DNA of 64,000 nt from Sabethes cyaneus (taxonomy: Eukaryota; Arthropoda; Insecta; Diptera; Culicidae): contig NC_071353.1 of assembly GCF_943734655.1 (NCBI RefSeq), forward strand, positions 148,162,043-148,226,042, given 5' to 3'. Positions 9,119 through 20,662 of this stretch are shown in pieces (positions within the stretch are counted from its first letter, which is position 1; each line of letters opens with the position of its first letter). Both the position numbers and the translations under genes were made by a program. Under the pieces are notes generated by a model. The model was not told the origin of the DNA, searched no databases, and saw nothing but the letters and a program-made list of their open reading frames with translations.

Positions 9119-12100
9119 GTGAATCTTCATCATGCAAAGGGGGCAACTGATGTACTTTGGAGAAGATTCACAGAAAGTAAACTGGATGTAGCACTGATCC
9201 AGGAGCCATGGACTAATAAAAGTAGGATACAAGGAATCCCTACAAATTCATGTAAGTTAATTTACGCTGAGAGCCAGCTCTCGCCCAGAGCTGCAATTTT
9301 GGTAAATGAAAGAGCAAATTTCTTTCCTATTACAGAATTAATTACAAAAGATACCGTAGCAATCATGATGGAGGTGCCAACGACCCATGGCACAACTGAA
9401 ATTTGTATTGCATCAGCGTACTTTCCAGGAGACATGGGAGAAGTACCTCCACCGGAGGTTGTAAATCTGGTCTCTTATTGTAAGAGACATTACAAGGCAT
9501 TTATCATGGATGTGTTGCAAACGCGATTCATACAGTGTGGAGCAGCACAGATACCAATCAAAGAGGTGAGTACCTTTTATATAGATTTTATATCGCATGA
9601 AATCGATATATGTAATAAAGGGGACAAACCAACTTTCGTAAATAGAATAAGACAAGAGGTTCTTGATCTGACATTATGCAGACCAACGGTGACTGATAGA
9701 ATAAAGAACTGGCATATTTCGGACGAAGAATCCCTGTCCGATCACAAGCAAATTATATTTGATAACGAAGCTAATCAACAACTGAAGGAAATTATAAGAA
9801 ATCCTAGGAAAACAAACTGGAAGTAATATGATTTGAATCTCAAAGTAGGAGTCAATAGCTTGAAAGGTTGCTCAAAAACGTATGAAGAGCTAGAAAACAA
9901 CTCAACGCAACTTACAAGCCTGATCCTACAAGCGTATCATAAAAGCTGTTCTACAAAGGAACGCTCTACTAATAGAGATGTACCTTGGTGGAACAAAACC
10001 TTAGATAAATTTTGGGAAGTAAACCCGGACACAACAGTGGGAAGCATACAAGCAAACCCTCACTGCCTATAATAAGGAAATACGATGATCATGATCAAAG
10101 AGGACACACTGGAGGCATACAAGTGAGAACATTGAAAATACTCCAGCAACAGCAAGATTGCAGAAAATCCTCGCTAAAGATCATTCAAATGGGTTAGGTA
10201 CCTTCAAAAAGAGGATGGCTCTTTTACTAAATCTACTAAAGAAACATTAGAGTTAATGATGAAAGCACATGTTCCCTGCTTAGTCATTAACGCATACGAA
10301 GACCAAAGTACACCGGCATTGAGAACTGTAACTCTTGAAACCAGGACAGACATTCATGAAATAGCGAATGAAATAACTGGGCTAGACAGAAACAGGAATG
10401 ATGCCTGCACTTTGGTCAAAAAATTTTTTACGAGAAGCAAAGTGGAATGGGCGATTGACACCTTTGAACCCTTCAAATCACCGGGTAGGGATGGAAAAAA
10501 CCTTTATCAGTCCAGCCTGATACTAGGCCATATACCAGCAGCATGGCGACAAGTGCGGGTCACTTTTATCCCGAAGGCCAATAAAAAGGACAAGACTTCA
10601 TCAAAGTCCTTTAGGCCGTTAAGTCTTTCGTCTGTTCTGCTGAAAGTAATGGAAAAAATACTTGATGAGCATATAAAATCATCACATTTAGTTAAAAACC
10701 CTCTGAGCAAATATCAATTTGCATATCTAGAAGGAAAATCTTCAGTAACAGCATTACATACGGTTGTAAGGAAACTAGAAGAGTCTTGAAGCGAAAGAAA
10801 TATCACTAACAGCCTTCCTAGATATAGAAGGCGCATTTGATAACTCATCCCATATCAATGATTCAATGATTGCGGCTATGATGAAACGTGGTTTCGATGT
10901 ATCCGTTATCCACTGGATTGGCGAAATGTTATCAAAACGAGATATATCAGCAAAACTTGGAAGTACATCCATTAGCGTTAGAGCAATGAAAGGGTGGTTA
11001 CAAGGAGGCGTAATATCACCTCTATTGTGGTCTTTAATAGTTGATGATCTTCTTCAACAGTTGACAGCCTTAGGCTTCGAAATAATTGGCTTCGCAGATG
11101 ATATAGTCGTAATTGTTCGTGGGAAATTTGATTTTATCATCGCTGACCGAATGCAAATTGCTTTGAATTTTATTTTATCATGGTGTGATAGGCAGGGCCT
11201 CAACATTACAGTACATAAGTACATAAGTTTGAAAGGAACACTCTTGAAACTTTCAGACACTGTCAAATGCTTTGGAGTATTTCTTGACAGACAACTCAAT
11301 TGGAATACACATCTAGAGCAAGCTGTAAACAAAGCTACAAATGCTCTATGGATATGTAAAAGAACTTTTGGTAAGCAATGGGGACTGAAACCGAAGATGA
11401 TCCAGTGGATCTATTCGGCTATTTTGTGAAACCCAGGATTACCTATGCCTCGTTGGTCTGGTGGCCAAAAACAAAAGAGAAAGCTACTCAGAAAAAGCTA
11501 GAAAGACTTCAAAGGCTAGCCACTCTCTCAATAACAGGTGCAATGAGAAGTACACCGTCGAAGGCATTGGCTGCTTTACTTTATATGCTACCACTGCTTC
11601 AGTTCAGACAATTAGAAGCTGAAAAGAGTGCTCTGAGGATCAAAAGATCTATGAACCTCTTTGATGGTGATCTTACAGGTCATCTCAATATTCTAAAGAC
11701 TATAAGTATTAATCATCTGGTAATCAATAATGAAGACTGGATGGCGAAAAAATACAACTTTGACCGAATTTTTCGTGTATTTGAGCCTAGGCGTGATTCC
11801 TGGGAAGACGGTTGTCCCGATCTTCGCCAAGGCTCGACTGTTTTTTACACAGATGGTTCAAAAATGAACAACCAAGTGGGAGCAGGAGTAACCGGCCCAG
11901 GAATAGACATATCAATTTCTCTGTGTAGATGGCCAACTGTATTCCAAGCTGATATTCAAGCAATTCCAGAGTGTGTTACTGTGTGCTTGCGCAGAAACTA
12001 TAGACATTCAAATATATGCATCATGTCCGATAGTCAAGCAGTTCTGAATGCTTTAAAGTCGGCGACATGCACATCAAAACACGTCTGGGAATGTATTCAA

Positions 12101-12646
12101 TCACTCCAAAAATTGTCTTACCGTAACAAAGTCAACTTATATTGGGTCCCAGGTTACTGTGGAATTGATGGAAATGAGAGGGCCGATGCGCTTGCAAGAC
12201 TCGGATCTTCTCATCAATTTATAGGACCTGAGCCCTTTTGCGGCCTATCTGCTTCTGCCTTAAAAATGGTGCTGATGGCATGGGAATGGACGAAAGTGGA
12301 ATCAAATTGGAATGACACTTTCAATGCTAGGCAGCCGAAACGGTTTATCTTTCCAAACATTTCTATGCCTCGCAAAATACTGGAGCTTTCAAAGAAAGAT
12401 CTAACCATCTATACTGGTCTAATAACAGGACATTGTCCGAGCCGCTATCATCTGAAGCTTATGGGAAAACTCCAAGATGATATATGTCGCTTATGTGGCA
12501 TAGAAAAAAAAGACTCGGAACACCTGTTATACCGGAGTCCGGCAGTTTTTAATAAAAGATTAAGGTTCTTCGACAGAGGGCTGTTAGAACCCTTTGATAT
12601 TTGGAGAACAATTCCCAGTACGGTTTTTTTTTGTCGGAAGATTTGA
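9119..12646 (+). pseudogene. LINE ORF2: endonuclease, RT, RNase H (Loa/R1-like)
   Basis: Domains occur in canonical order but over several frames. 9119-9826 is an APE-type endonuclease with ALIQEPW (catalytic Glu) and LSDHKQII (SDH motif); its central GDxNAHH block is deleted or scrambled near 9510-9540. 9833-10800 is the linker and RT fingers (KSPGRDG, FIPKANKKDK). 10866-11429 is the RT palm with GVISPLLWSLIVDDLL and the catalytic FADD at about 11092-11103. 11378-12646 is the thumb and an RNase H domain with YTDGSK, SDSQAVL and NERADALA, then a final CRLCGIEKKDSEHL zinc-binding motif. The usual RNase H catalytic Glu position reads ADIQAI, an Asp. Frameshifts and stops near 9830, 10075-10255, 10790 and 11400 make it non-functional. 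Confidence 0.88.
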
Positions 12647-12850
12647 CCACTGCGACCATTATTTTGATCTATTGTGGTAACCCAGTACGGTAGTGCACTT
12701 TATCCGAAATGTATCACCGGACTGGACAAATGCTATTAGTCAAACAATGACGGCCGCTTCTAATAGTGGTGCGTCATCTTGACAACATAGCTACAATAGA
12801 TCAAACAAATGGTCGCAGTGATAAAAATACCCAACATGGAAAAAAAATCA
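12647..12850 (+). mobile_element. 3' UTR and A-rich tail of the Loa-like LINE
   Basis: Non-coding sequence follows ORF2 and ends in an A-run near 12839-12847. The terminal ~60 bp (CAATAGATC..TGGTCGCAGTGAT..) recurs at 27911-27968 before another A-run, which marks it as the conserved 3' end of this family. Confidence 0.6.
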
Positions 12851-12875
12851 CGTGAAGCAAATGACGAATATATAA

Positions 12876-13112
12876 TTGGCGATTGGCGAAGAAAAAGGAA
12901 GAATCAATGTCCCTGAGATAAGAAAAACTAAAAAGGAACTACTAAAAATTTGCGCAACCATTGGACAATTAGAAGAATTGGCTAAATCAAAACCAAAATC
13001 TGTGCCTTTCTTACCAGGGATTCCTATACCACTACGGACCATTTGTAGCAGTTATCGACATCAAAAATCAAAACCAGTTGAACCAGAAGAGAGTCGAGAC
13101 CTTCACAAATAA
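12876..13112 (+). CDS. Unidentified ORF (78 aa)
   Basis: A frame directly after the LINE tail encodes a charged helical peptide (ELLKICATIGQLEELAKSKPKS) followed by a Pro-rich turn (PFLPGIPIPL). The amino acid pattern is more protein-like than most short frames here, so it may be part of an older gene or transposon frame. No family was recognised and no splice signals were evident. Confidence 0.2.
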   Translation: MAIGEEKGRINVPEIRKTKKELLKICATIGQLEELAKSKPKSVPFLPGIPIPLRTICSSYRHQKSKPVEPEESRDLHK

Positions 13113-15085
13113 GTACCTGCTGCTGATCAGCGATTCGTTTGATGGTGTCTGAAAACAGCAGCCAACATTGTCCATTGCAGCAGGGGTTTTATGTAATTGC
13201 TCCATCTCCGACAAGCGCGCGGCTGCGACCGCGACTCGTCGTCGTTACGGATCGGATCGGATCGGATCGATCCACTTGATACGACGAGCGAGAGGGCAAA
13301 AATGCCACTCTTTGCAGCTCCTCGAAAATAAGTAATCCTCCATAACACGCTGCACTAATTCGCATAACGAGCTAGTTGAGCTACAAAAAAAAACCTAAGC
13401 GCGCTTTTGTTTCCATTCAGAAATAATGCGCGATTTCATCAGAAGACGACAACGACAACGCCGGCGGCAAAGACAATGCTCATCACGATCGACTTGGCCG
13501 ACATGGCATGGCATGGCGGCGGCGGTTGGGGGTTTTCAGTCTGCCATTTTGGCCCATTCACCTGTCGTCGTCGACGACGACGACGACGACGACGACGACG
13601 TGAAAGATGCCCGAAAGATGGCAAAAAATCTGCCAATCGAGTGAAAGAAGCAACATCGCAGCATAATTTGAAATTCACAGAAAACCAAGCAGAAAGTGTT
13701 TAGGTTAGGTATCGTTCGTTCGTTGCAATGTGACTGTGGCGACCGAAGGCAGGATCGCGCGCCTCCACCCCGATGTACCCTGATGAACATGTAAATTACC
13801 GCAAATCGTGTAGTTATTTCACGCTTTTTTAGTTAAGCTTCTCCGCCGAACGGACGACGGGCTGGCATTAGCCAGGTGTGTGTAATGTGAATGATACGAC
13901 CGACCGACCGAATTCAGCGAAGACAAGCAGTGAATGCGAAAAGCAACACAGAGGACGATGCGATGCTACCTTCTTCGAGTGGAGCAGGCTTAAATAGGTT
14001 AATGGTATTGTTTTTGCTTGTTTTTGTTCATGAGCACAACAGATTGATTGTTTTTCTGCAAAATGTGTGCAAATAGCGCTGCGCGCCTGTTAATGTGCGC
14101 TTTTCCAACTATTTACTGAAAAGACAGCGTTCTAAATCGCTGAGCTAGGTGTGCTCCGCGTTCTTAACTCCTGTTAATTATTTTTTAAACTATTCAAATC
14201 GAACTCAGCGCAAGATTTACGATGCACTTCCCGGCATTCATTGCGTCACAAATTTTCTCAAGGTTTTAATTTATAGAACGCTTTAATTGAATGGCTAACT
14301 GCAACGGTCATTATCGTAAAAATGTCTGGGGGCATTTTTATGGATCAATGAAATGAACGATAAAATTTAACTGCTTGAGGCTCAGCCTTTCTTTATTTTT
14401 CGTAATTTGGAGCGAGAATTAATCCTTCGCACCGCCGAGAAGCACCACCGCGAGGCAGGGCATCGTCGAAGGGCTCTTTAGCACCGTCCCGTGTAGACCC
14501 GCAGGCGGCGGATGTGAAGGCAAAAGACATGCGCATACGCACAGAAAGTGGTGTCGTTGTGATTGAATCGCGTAGCGATTATGTCATAAAGAATCGATGC
14601 TAATGTATGCGCAATGCTGCGCGATTGTTCGATATCAATCAAGCTGCCTTTCCCATGATTTCGGTGTGCTGCTATGCTGCGCACTGGGACTGGTTTGGAA
14701 CTATGTATTTCGATCGGATGAAAGTGACAACGTGCGCTGAAGGTCTCCCCGCAGACATGACCAAATTATGAGAAACATGTGAGCTATTTCAGGGTATTTT
14801 ATTTATCAGCTGTCACCTGCAATGCATTGTGCTAAACATGAGAATAGTAGGCGTTGAGCTGGTGCAGGATGTACTCATAAACAAGACGAATAGCGTCGTG
14901 TTGCAGCCTTTCCAGATTTGCCATGAGCAATAATTCAAAGAGGTAAAAGATTTTTATCAGTTTTATGTTCCGAACATGTTTTGTTTAACTCATCACGATA
15001 TGACCACAACCCGAGTTGTCAGACAGGTGAGCTCATCCGTCGAGATACTTGCATCAGCCGATTATAATTTTTTCTGTGCATTGAT
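13113..15085. other. Unassigned DNA, moderately GC-rich
   Basis: No supported gene was found. Part of the interval (13.2-13.9 kb) is GC-richer than its surroundings, with ATCGG tandem copies near 13245-13268 and a GAC array. It could be non-coding regulatory DNA of a host gene, but nothing decides this. Confidence 0.3.
13563..13602. repeat. (CGT/GAC)n microsatellite
   Basis: CGTCGTCGTC changes into a run of GAC units over about 40 bp. The trinucleotide unit keeps both strands open and produces poly-Asp and poly-Arg pseudo-ORFs. Confidence 0.95.
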
Positions 15086-15089
15086 TGAT

Positions 15090-15479
15090 GGATAGAATTC
15101 AAGAGGTTTTTGTCAAATCACTATTGTGTCCGGATAGTATTCTACCGACGAGCTCATCAACCTTTTTAGAGCCAGTTTTACTTTGGGATATATCCCGGAG
15201 AATTGGCAGAAAGTAGAGGGGGTGTTCATACCTAACGGAGATAAAACAGAGAAAACCATACATAAGACTTTCAGACGGTTAAGTCTGACATCAACGCTTC
15301 TTAAATTGATGGATAAAATCACAGATAATTATATCCACAACAAGTTTTATCTTCGTTGCATGGAAATCAATATGCATACCAACACGAAAAATTTACGGAA
15401 GCCGCACTATCAGTGAGTAGTCACGTTAAGTGAGAAATTACTCAAATATCAGGAGAAGGCACTTTGTGCTTTCCTTGAT
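15090..15479 (+). pseudogene. Loa-like LINE RT, part 1 (split by insertion)
   Basis: The plus strand encodes RT finger sequence with GYIPENWQKVEGVFIPNG and FRRLSLTSTLLKLMDK, then, after a frame change, ALCAFLD at 15459-15479. It stops at TTGAT (15475-15479), where a minus-strand CR1-like LINE begins. The missing continuation, IEGAFDEV, is found at 19683. Joining the two blocks restores the order of the RT palm, including the first catalytic Asp region. The copy carries frameshifts and is dead. Confidence 0.75.
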
Positions 15480-15599
15480 TTATTTATTTATTTTATTTGA
15501 TACATTCACCTGACAATGTCTTAATGAAGATCACACAAACTCTTACAAAGCATCAGTTCTTGACAATTTTTAAACAAAAATTCGAGTAAGCTCTCCAAA

Positions 15600-17347
15600 T
15601 TCGTGCAGTTCTTCAACCCGAGTGAACATCCGGATGCATGACGTCACTGGTTCGTGGTACCCAAACGTGATTCGTTGGAATTCCGTGTGCAATAAAGCCG
15701 TAGTTCGCAGAGATCTTTGAGATGCTCGGAAATTCACTTTTGAAAGCAGTGTCGGCGAATCAATGTCGTTCAACATTTTTGCTACAAACGTTGCCTGCTG
15801 AACTTTTCTGCGCCGTTCTAGTGTGTCCAAACCGAGCAGAAGACAACGTTCACGATTAGGAGGAAGATTCTCTGGGTCTCCAAGGCAACTCTCTGAGGGC
15901 AATACGGATAAATCGTGGATGCGTTCGATTCTTGAGGAACACCACTTATTTGTAAACACAGATGAAACAGTAGATTCTAACTTGACTAGCAAGACTATCG
16001 CGTAAATATGATTCAAGCCAAGCCAATAGCTGCTCTGAGTCTCCCAAACGATGCAATTTCCGTAGAAGGATGCGATGATCGATCCGGTCGAATGCAGCTT
16101 TTATGTCAGTGTGAACTGCGTCGACTTGTGCTTTTTCTTCAAGTTGCGTGATGCAGAAGGAGGGTAAAGTCGAGTAGGTTGGTGGAAACCGATCGGCCAG
16201 GCATGAACTCGTGCTGGTGGGCTGATATATAATTTTTGGTACGGTTAAGCATGGCAGTGCCCACAATAATTTCAAAAAGTTTGGAAGGTGCAGACAAGCT
16301 GGTATTTCCTCGGTAGTTCCTAACATTCCGACGATCGCCACTCTTGTGAACGGGAAATATAAAGGATCGTTTCCAAATACTAGGAAATTTTTCTTGTGCA
16401 AAAGACTTGTTGAAAATACAACAAAGTGGTACGGATAACTCAAATGCGCAGCGACAAAAAATAGCGGTTGGTATTCCATCAGGTCCGGGGGAGAATGATC
16501 GCTTCAATCTACGAGCTGCTTCAACAATCATCACTGGAGTAATTTCGAAAGTGTCGAGGTCGACGAGTCCTTCGGGATCATTCACTGCAGTCAAACCAGC
16601 TCCTGCGTCGGAGGCGAACTCATTTGCAAATACCGAAGAGAAGAAGGATGCAAACATTTCGCAGGAGTCTGTAGTGAAGCACGATTCTGAGCCATCAAGA
16701 TATACGTTGGCGGGAATAGAATTGCATTTGCGTTTCGAGTTTACAAAACTCCATAAGTCTTTCGGGTTTCTTCGCATGTTAGGTTGCACATGGAGAACAT
16801 ATGACTTATACAGGGAGGCGTTAAGCTGACGGTACTCGTCACTGGTACGTTTATATTCACGTTTTAATTCTGCGGATTAACGGCGTCGGTATTTACGTAA
16901 ACAAGTATTGCGCGAACGTTTTAAGGCTCGTGGTCAGCAGAATAAAAAACTAAATCAAGCACCCTTCCGAGATGATTACGTTTCAAGTTAGCTTGTTGGA
17001 CGTTGAAGAAATCCATTCCGTCAACTAAAACCGCACTCACAGTGGGAAGCTGCGATGTATTAGTGTGATTTATCATGTCGTCATTGTATTCCCGAACAAT
17101 GCGTGGTTGATTATAATCACCGCAAATGAGTACAGCATCAGTTAAGGGTTTTTTCGCACAATTCACGAATAGAAGAAACATGCGATTCAATAACAACAAG
17201 ATCCTGGCTTTCGTCGGGGGGAATGTACACAGCACCAAATAAAATTTTCAACCCATGAATATTCGCGGTAATACAGACTTGCTCTAACCTACTTGCTTGT
17301 GCTGACGTGAGGGCACCGTAAGGGTACTGACGGGTGACAGCGATCAA
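15600..17347 (-). pseudogene. CR1-like ORF2 with RT-core deletion
   Basis: The frame starts inside the endonuclease (VLIAVT, VYIPPDES), shifts to a frame with LICGDYNQP and VLDLVFYSADHEP, then has an RT region. The RT region includes SFSPGPDGIP, VHKSGDRRNVRNYRG and DIKAAFDRIDHRIL, with the first catalytic Asp. After ESYLRDSLASQV the sequence jumps to C-terminal residues (RIERIHDLSVLPSESC..LLGLDTLERRRK), so the block containing YADD is missing. It cannot encode active RT. The sister copy at 35.3-38.3 kb keeps YADD but lacks the preceding fingers and palm. Confidence 0.8.
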
Positions 17348-17459
17348 TACACCTCCAAAGCTCCGCTTATCACTATTACTATCACTATTGTACTATACAG
17401 ATATTCGCCTTTGGCGGGAACCCGAAGGTTCCCATTGTCCACCAAACATCGCGTTGTAC

Positions 17460-17918
17460 TTAATTCATTGCAACAGCATCCTCCATTCGTGAAGCAACAG
17501 GTTCCAGGTGCGAGTCCAACTTTTTGGACTGATCAATAAACTTACGGAACAGTAAACCAGCAGGCCATGATGAAGGATTCAGAGCAGCGGCCCGTGTATC
17601 AGGATCGAGTCCAATTTTGAAAGAAACAGACGACAAAGTCGACACATCTTTTCCTTTGGGAACTAAGCGAACAACGTCACTTGGCTCGGCAATGTTCAGG
17701 CAGTGCGATGCGATCGTCTTTACGTCATCACTCGATATCAGTGGATTTAATTTCGACAAATAGAGCCAGAACTTTTCGGTAGCAGTGGATGTGACGCTTG
17801 CAACAGTAAGATCACTCAGGTCGATAATTTTTGTGCCACAGTTTGTCGGTGCTTGAACAGTTGAACGTGCCTGTCCATCGATGCGGCGGCGTTTTAACGA
17901 TCGGGCTGACCCATACAC
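17460..17918 (-). pseudogene. CR1-like ORF1 remnant
   Basis: This 152-residue open frame resembles the C-terminal half of ORF1 from mosquito CR1-like LINEs. It has a basic start (RSLKRRRIDG), then a folded segment with FWLYLSKLNPLISSDDV, VVRLVPKGKDVSTL and SSVSFKIGLD, and it ends in the WPAGLLFRKF block. It probably binds nucleic acid and delivers element RNA. A deletion between this frame and the endonuclease removes the start of ORF2. Confidence 0.6.
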
Positions 17919-18616
17919 GGGAACAGCTGGAGTAGTACACTCTTAAATGATTCTACCTGTAAATTGGTCGGATTTAGTTAAAGCTAGGTTGAAACTACTC
18001 AAAATGCCCTTAAAGTGTACAAACTCAGATTTTGAGTAGTTTTTTAACCAAAAAATTGGTAGTAGGAACTTACAAGTGCGTTATTTGTCATAGAGAATAA
18101 TTCAATTATCGGTAGCAAGTAGCCAAAATTGGTTGAAATTTTTACCCAAAGTTTGAGTTTGTACACTTTAAGGGCATTTTGAGTAGTTTCAACCTACACA
18201 CTTAATTTTGATTTTTGCTCTCGGTAAAATTTCATGCCGAATTCAACGGTAAAAATTATTTTTAACGATATCTCGTTAAAAAATAACATTTTACATCATC
18301 TCGGCAATTTGGTTTCACGTACTTCAGTAATTATTTTCAAAATGCCGATAATCGTTAATAAAATGTGACGAATATTGCGGTTTACTTTATTTTACCGAAA
18401 TCAGCAATATCAAATACCATTTCTCGGTAAAACAGCATCTTGCTTTGCCATAAATCGGCAAATGCATGGGATATTTTTTTGTTCCACCAGTTTTTTTGGC
18501 GGCAACATGACAGCGAGAAATGTCAAACGTTTTTCTCGTTCGTCACTTCGTCAGTCAGCGCATTTCAATATTTTTGTTTGGCATTTCGCTAGCGATTTCG
18601 TTTTCGTCGTGTGAAG

Positions 18617-18682
18617 GTGCGTAAGAGATTTGGAAGTATATTATTAAGTTTTTTTGTACTTATTGTAATAGACTTTTTTCAG
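18617..18682 (+). other. Possible intron retained in captured gene segment
   Basis: AAG|GTGCGTAAG at 18617 and a pyrimidine-rich TTTTTTCAG ending at 18682 form a plausible 66-bp GT-AG intron upstream of the kinesin coding part. If real, capture copied genomic DNA including an intron rather than mRNA. Splicing cannot be shown from sequence alone. Confidence 0.35.
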
Positions 18683-18773
18683 AATATTTGAAAACCAGCA
18701 CCGTGTGAATCTGATCTATTTCCATTACCATGCGAATCTGATCTTTCCTGTCCGCGGGAGGCCGCTCACAATA

Positions 18774-19228
18774 TGGTTGTCTTAACACCGCCCGAAATTG
18801 TGATCAACTATAAGATTTCACACCCACCCTAATATGTACCTGTTCCGGCACGCATTCGAATCGGGCGCAACGCAGCACGAACTGTACCCGACGGTGGCTC
18901 AACCGTTGATTGAAGCGCTGATCCGTATGAAGTCTTCACCTATGGAGTAACAGACAATGGGAAAACGTATACCATGACCGGGGTTATTCAGTACCGCGGC
19001 ATAATGCCGCGCTGTTTCGATACCCTGCTTCGTACCATCTCGGATATTCGGGCGAAAAAGTTCGTTTTCAAGCCGGTCCGGTTGAACGGGTTCGACATCC
19101 TGCCGGAAACGGATGCCATGCGGCAGGCCGACCTGCACTCGCAAATGAATCGAATGAAACCGCGAGAGGACACCGATCCGGAGCTGGCGTCGAAGACATC
19201 GGTCGCATCGTTCGAGGTTAGCGGCTAA
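18774..19228 (+). pseudogene. Captured pavarotti/KIF23-like kinesin motor fragment
   Basis: KIF23/pavarotti is the kinesin-6 motor of the central spindle in cytokinesis. This copy covers only the N-terminal half of the motor. It has VVLTPPEIVINYK, then (shifted frame) LFRHAFESGATQHELYPTVAQPLIEALIR. After another shift it has the P-loop region VFTYGVTDNGKTYTMTG, followed by YRGIMPRCFDTLLRTISD, AKKFVFKPVRLNGFDIL and DTDPELASKTSV. The consensus P-loop GVTGSGKT reads GVTDNGKT, which loses the usual Gly-Ser. Two frameshifts and an in-frame TAA show it is not a working gene. It lies wholly inside the TIR element. The intact parent gene is not in the window. Confidence 0.8.
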
Positions 19229-19682
19229 GCGATAATATTTATTCCGTTATTATTACATGCGTTGAGGTTTTTTGCTATTTTCAAAAAAGTGGTTTTAGTT
19301 TTTTCCGAATATCGGCAGTAAATAATACTGATCATTCAGCAAAATTAACTGACAAAATCGGCAAACTCAATTTAAAAATACAACGGATCTCGGTAAAAAG
19401 CTACCGAGTGTGTCGGCATGTTTTACCAGATCTCGTCAAAAAACTACCGAATGAGTCAGCATATTTTGCCGAAGTTCTCAGTATATTTTGACAATTCGAT
19501 ATCATTTGCGTTTACCGAGTGATCAGTAAACGTAACTTTTGCCGAGAAGGTTACCGAGAGCTCAGCTGTCCAATTCTCGGCATTTTTTTTGCCGATTTCG
19601 GCGAAAAAAATTAAGTGTGTAGCTTTAACTAAATCTGACCTATTTACAGGTAGAATCATTTAAGAGTGTAGGATATATTGAT

Positions 19683-20250
19683 ATTGAAGGAGCTTTCGAT
19701 GAAGTAATTTGCGGTTTCGTCACCAACGAGAATGACATTTGCTGAGGATCGCTTATGTAGGAGTGAGAGGGGAGCAAAGAGTGGAGGAGAGGATCCGGGA
19801 GTTTGGAATTTGATGTTGTTGATATTACTCCTACTGCAAACAGCCTCAGCGAGGGCCTCAGCTAATGTCAAAATTTCTTTATGTGTGTGCGTGGTGGAAT
19901 ACTTCATTGCACATCCTTCGTTTCAATTATTACGGTTCTCTTTCAAAACGAAATCGAACACACTACAATGAGCTCGATTCAAGCAACGCTTTCGAGCAGA
20001 GAAATTACAGCATCATTGGGAGATACGCCGGTCACGATTTCGGTGATCATTGGATGTTCACAAGGAGTTCTCTACCTCTTACTTCTGGTACTGGTGGTCG
20101 ACGCACTCACACACAAGCTATCGCAGCTTGTTTATGAGACTATTGCTAAGGCCGTCGACGTAGAACTTATCGTCAGAGGAAAGTTCGATGCAGTACTGTC
20201 AAGTCGTATGTTAGGAGCTTTAAATTGTTCTGCAATTACATGGCTCTTGC
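19683..20250 (+). pseudogene. Loa-like LINE RT, part 2
   Basis: This continues the RT interrupted at 15479. IEGAFDEV is at 19683-19706. There follows an extra ~200 bp of non-RT sequence (about 19725-19950). The RT resumes with SSREITASLGDTPVTISV, GCSQGVLYLLLLVLVVD (GCPQG block) and ELIVRGKFDAVLSSRMLGALN. The catalytic FADD position reads AVDV, so the site is destroyed. The VRGKFD block matches the LINE at 8.3-12.8 kb, which supports the same clade. It ends near 20250 where similarity fades. Confidence 0.7.
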
Positions 20251-20389
20251 TTTATTTAGGCATAACTTCTCCCTTTCTAGTGCCCTTTCTAGAGCCCAAA
20301 TCCCAAAAGGTCATTGATTTTATTAACTATGTAGTATCGAATTGGGTCACAAGATTACAACCATCTAGCTTGACTCCATCAATGGGTAT

Positions 20390-20662
20390 GAGCAGTCCGT
20401 AAACTGTGAAGAGCAATCGGAGCCTGCCCCCAAAGATCATTTAGATTGACACAGTGGCATACAAAAAAAACTCGCTGTTTAATCTTCACAGGGCCCAGCT
20501 TGTGCAATATTCAGTTAGAGCATCCAGGCCGGCCTACAACCTGTTTGTCAGAGCGCGAGCGACACGACCACTCTACATAATCACCGCATCATCCGCGAAT
20601 TGGGGCAGAACACCACCGCCTGAGAGAGGCGGGGTGTCTGAAGTGTAAATGTTACACAGGAT
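20390..20662 (-). pseudogene. Jockey-like RT fragment
   Basis: The minus strand reads PILCNIYTSDTPPLSGGGVLPQFADDAVIM, then a stop, then SGRVARALTNRL, a stop and AGLDALTEYCTSWAL. This is the RT segment from SPLLYN through the catalytic FADD into the thumb, in Jockey-clade style. It joins in frame to the C-terminal end of the RTE ORF at about 20663, giving a chimeric open frame. Two stops break it. Confidence 0.7.

Larger units (their letters stand above)
15480..17937 (-). mobile_element. CR1/T1-like LINE, 5'-truncated, itself interrupted
   Basis: A minus-strand non-LTR element runs 5' to 3' from about 17937 to 15480 and ends in an A-rich tail (ATTTATTT on the plus strand at 15480-15495). It carries an ORF1 remnant (17918-17460), endonuclease (17347-16921), RT fingers/palm (16789-15946) and a C-terminal RT-thumb region (15946-15600). 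The insertion produced TTGAT copies at 15475-15479 and 19678-19682 in the host Loa-like LINE. It is a sister of the copy at 35276-38260. Confidence 0.78.
18197..19619. mobile_element. TIR element carrying a kinesin gene fragment (Pack-type)
   Basis: The ends are CACACTTAATTTT and its complement, flanked by TA on both sides (18195-18196, 19620-19621). The element sits inside a MITE whose uninterrupted form is visible at 8150-8160. Both subterminal regions are crowded with variants of TCGGTAAAA and TCGGCAA, probably a transposase-binding array. The middle (about 18500-19228) has different, GC-richer composition and encodes part of a pavarotti/KIF23-like motor domain. No transposase was found, so it is non-autonomous. 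The arrangement matches gene-fragment capture as known for Pack-MULEs and other Pack-TIR elements. Confidence 0.82.
17938..19668. mobile_element. 306-bp MITE with ~100-bp TIRs, TA TSD (interrupted)
   Basis: The left arm begins CACTCTTAAATGATTCTACC and the right arm ends with its complement. The arms agree over about 100 bp, and TA lies outside each end (17936-17937, 19669-19670). A 1,423-bp TIR element splits the right arm at AACC-TA-GCTTT, leaving 306 bp of MITE sequence. The half copy at 8085-8204 shows the empty form of that site. It has no coding capacity and is probably a Tc1/mariner-type MITE, judged from the TA duplication. Confidence 0.82.

Noticed and set aside
18899..19144. Minus-strand frame opposite the kinesin fragment
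   Set aside because: It is the shadow of the plus-strand kinesin coding sequence.
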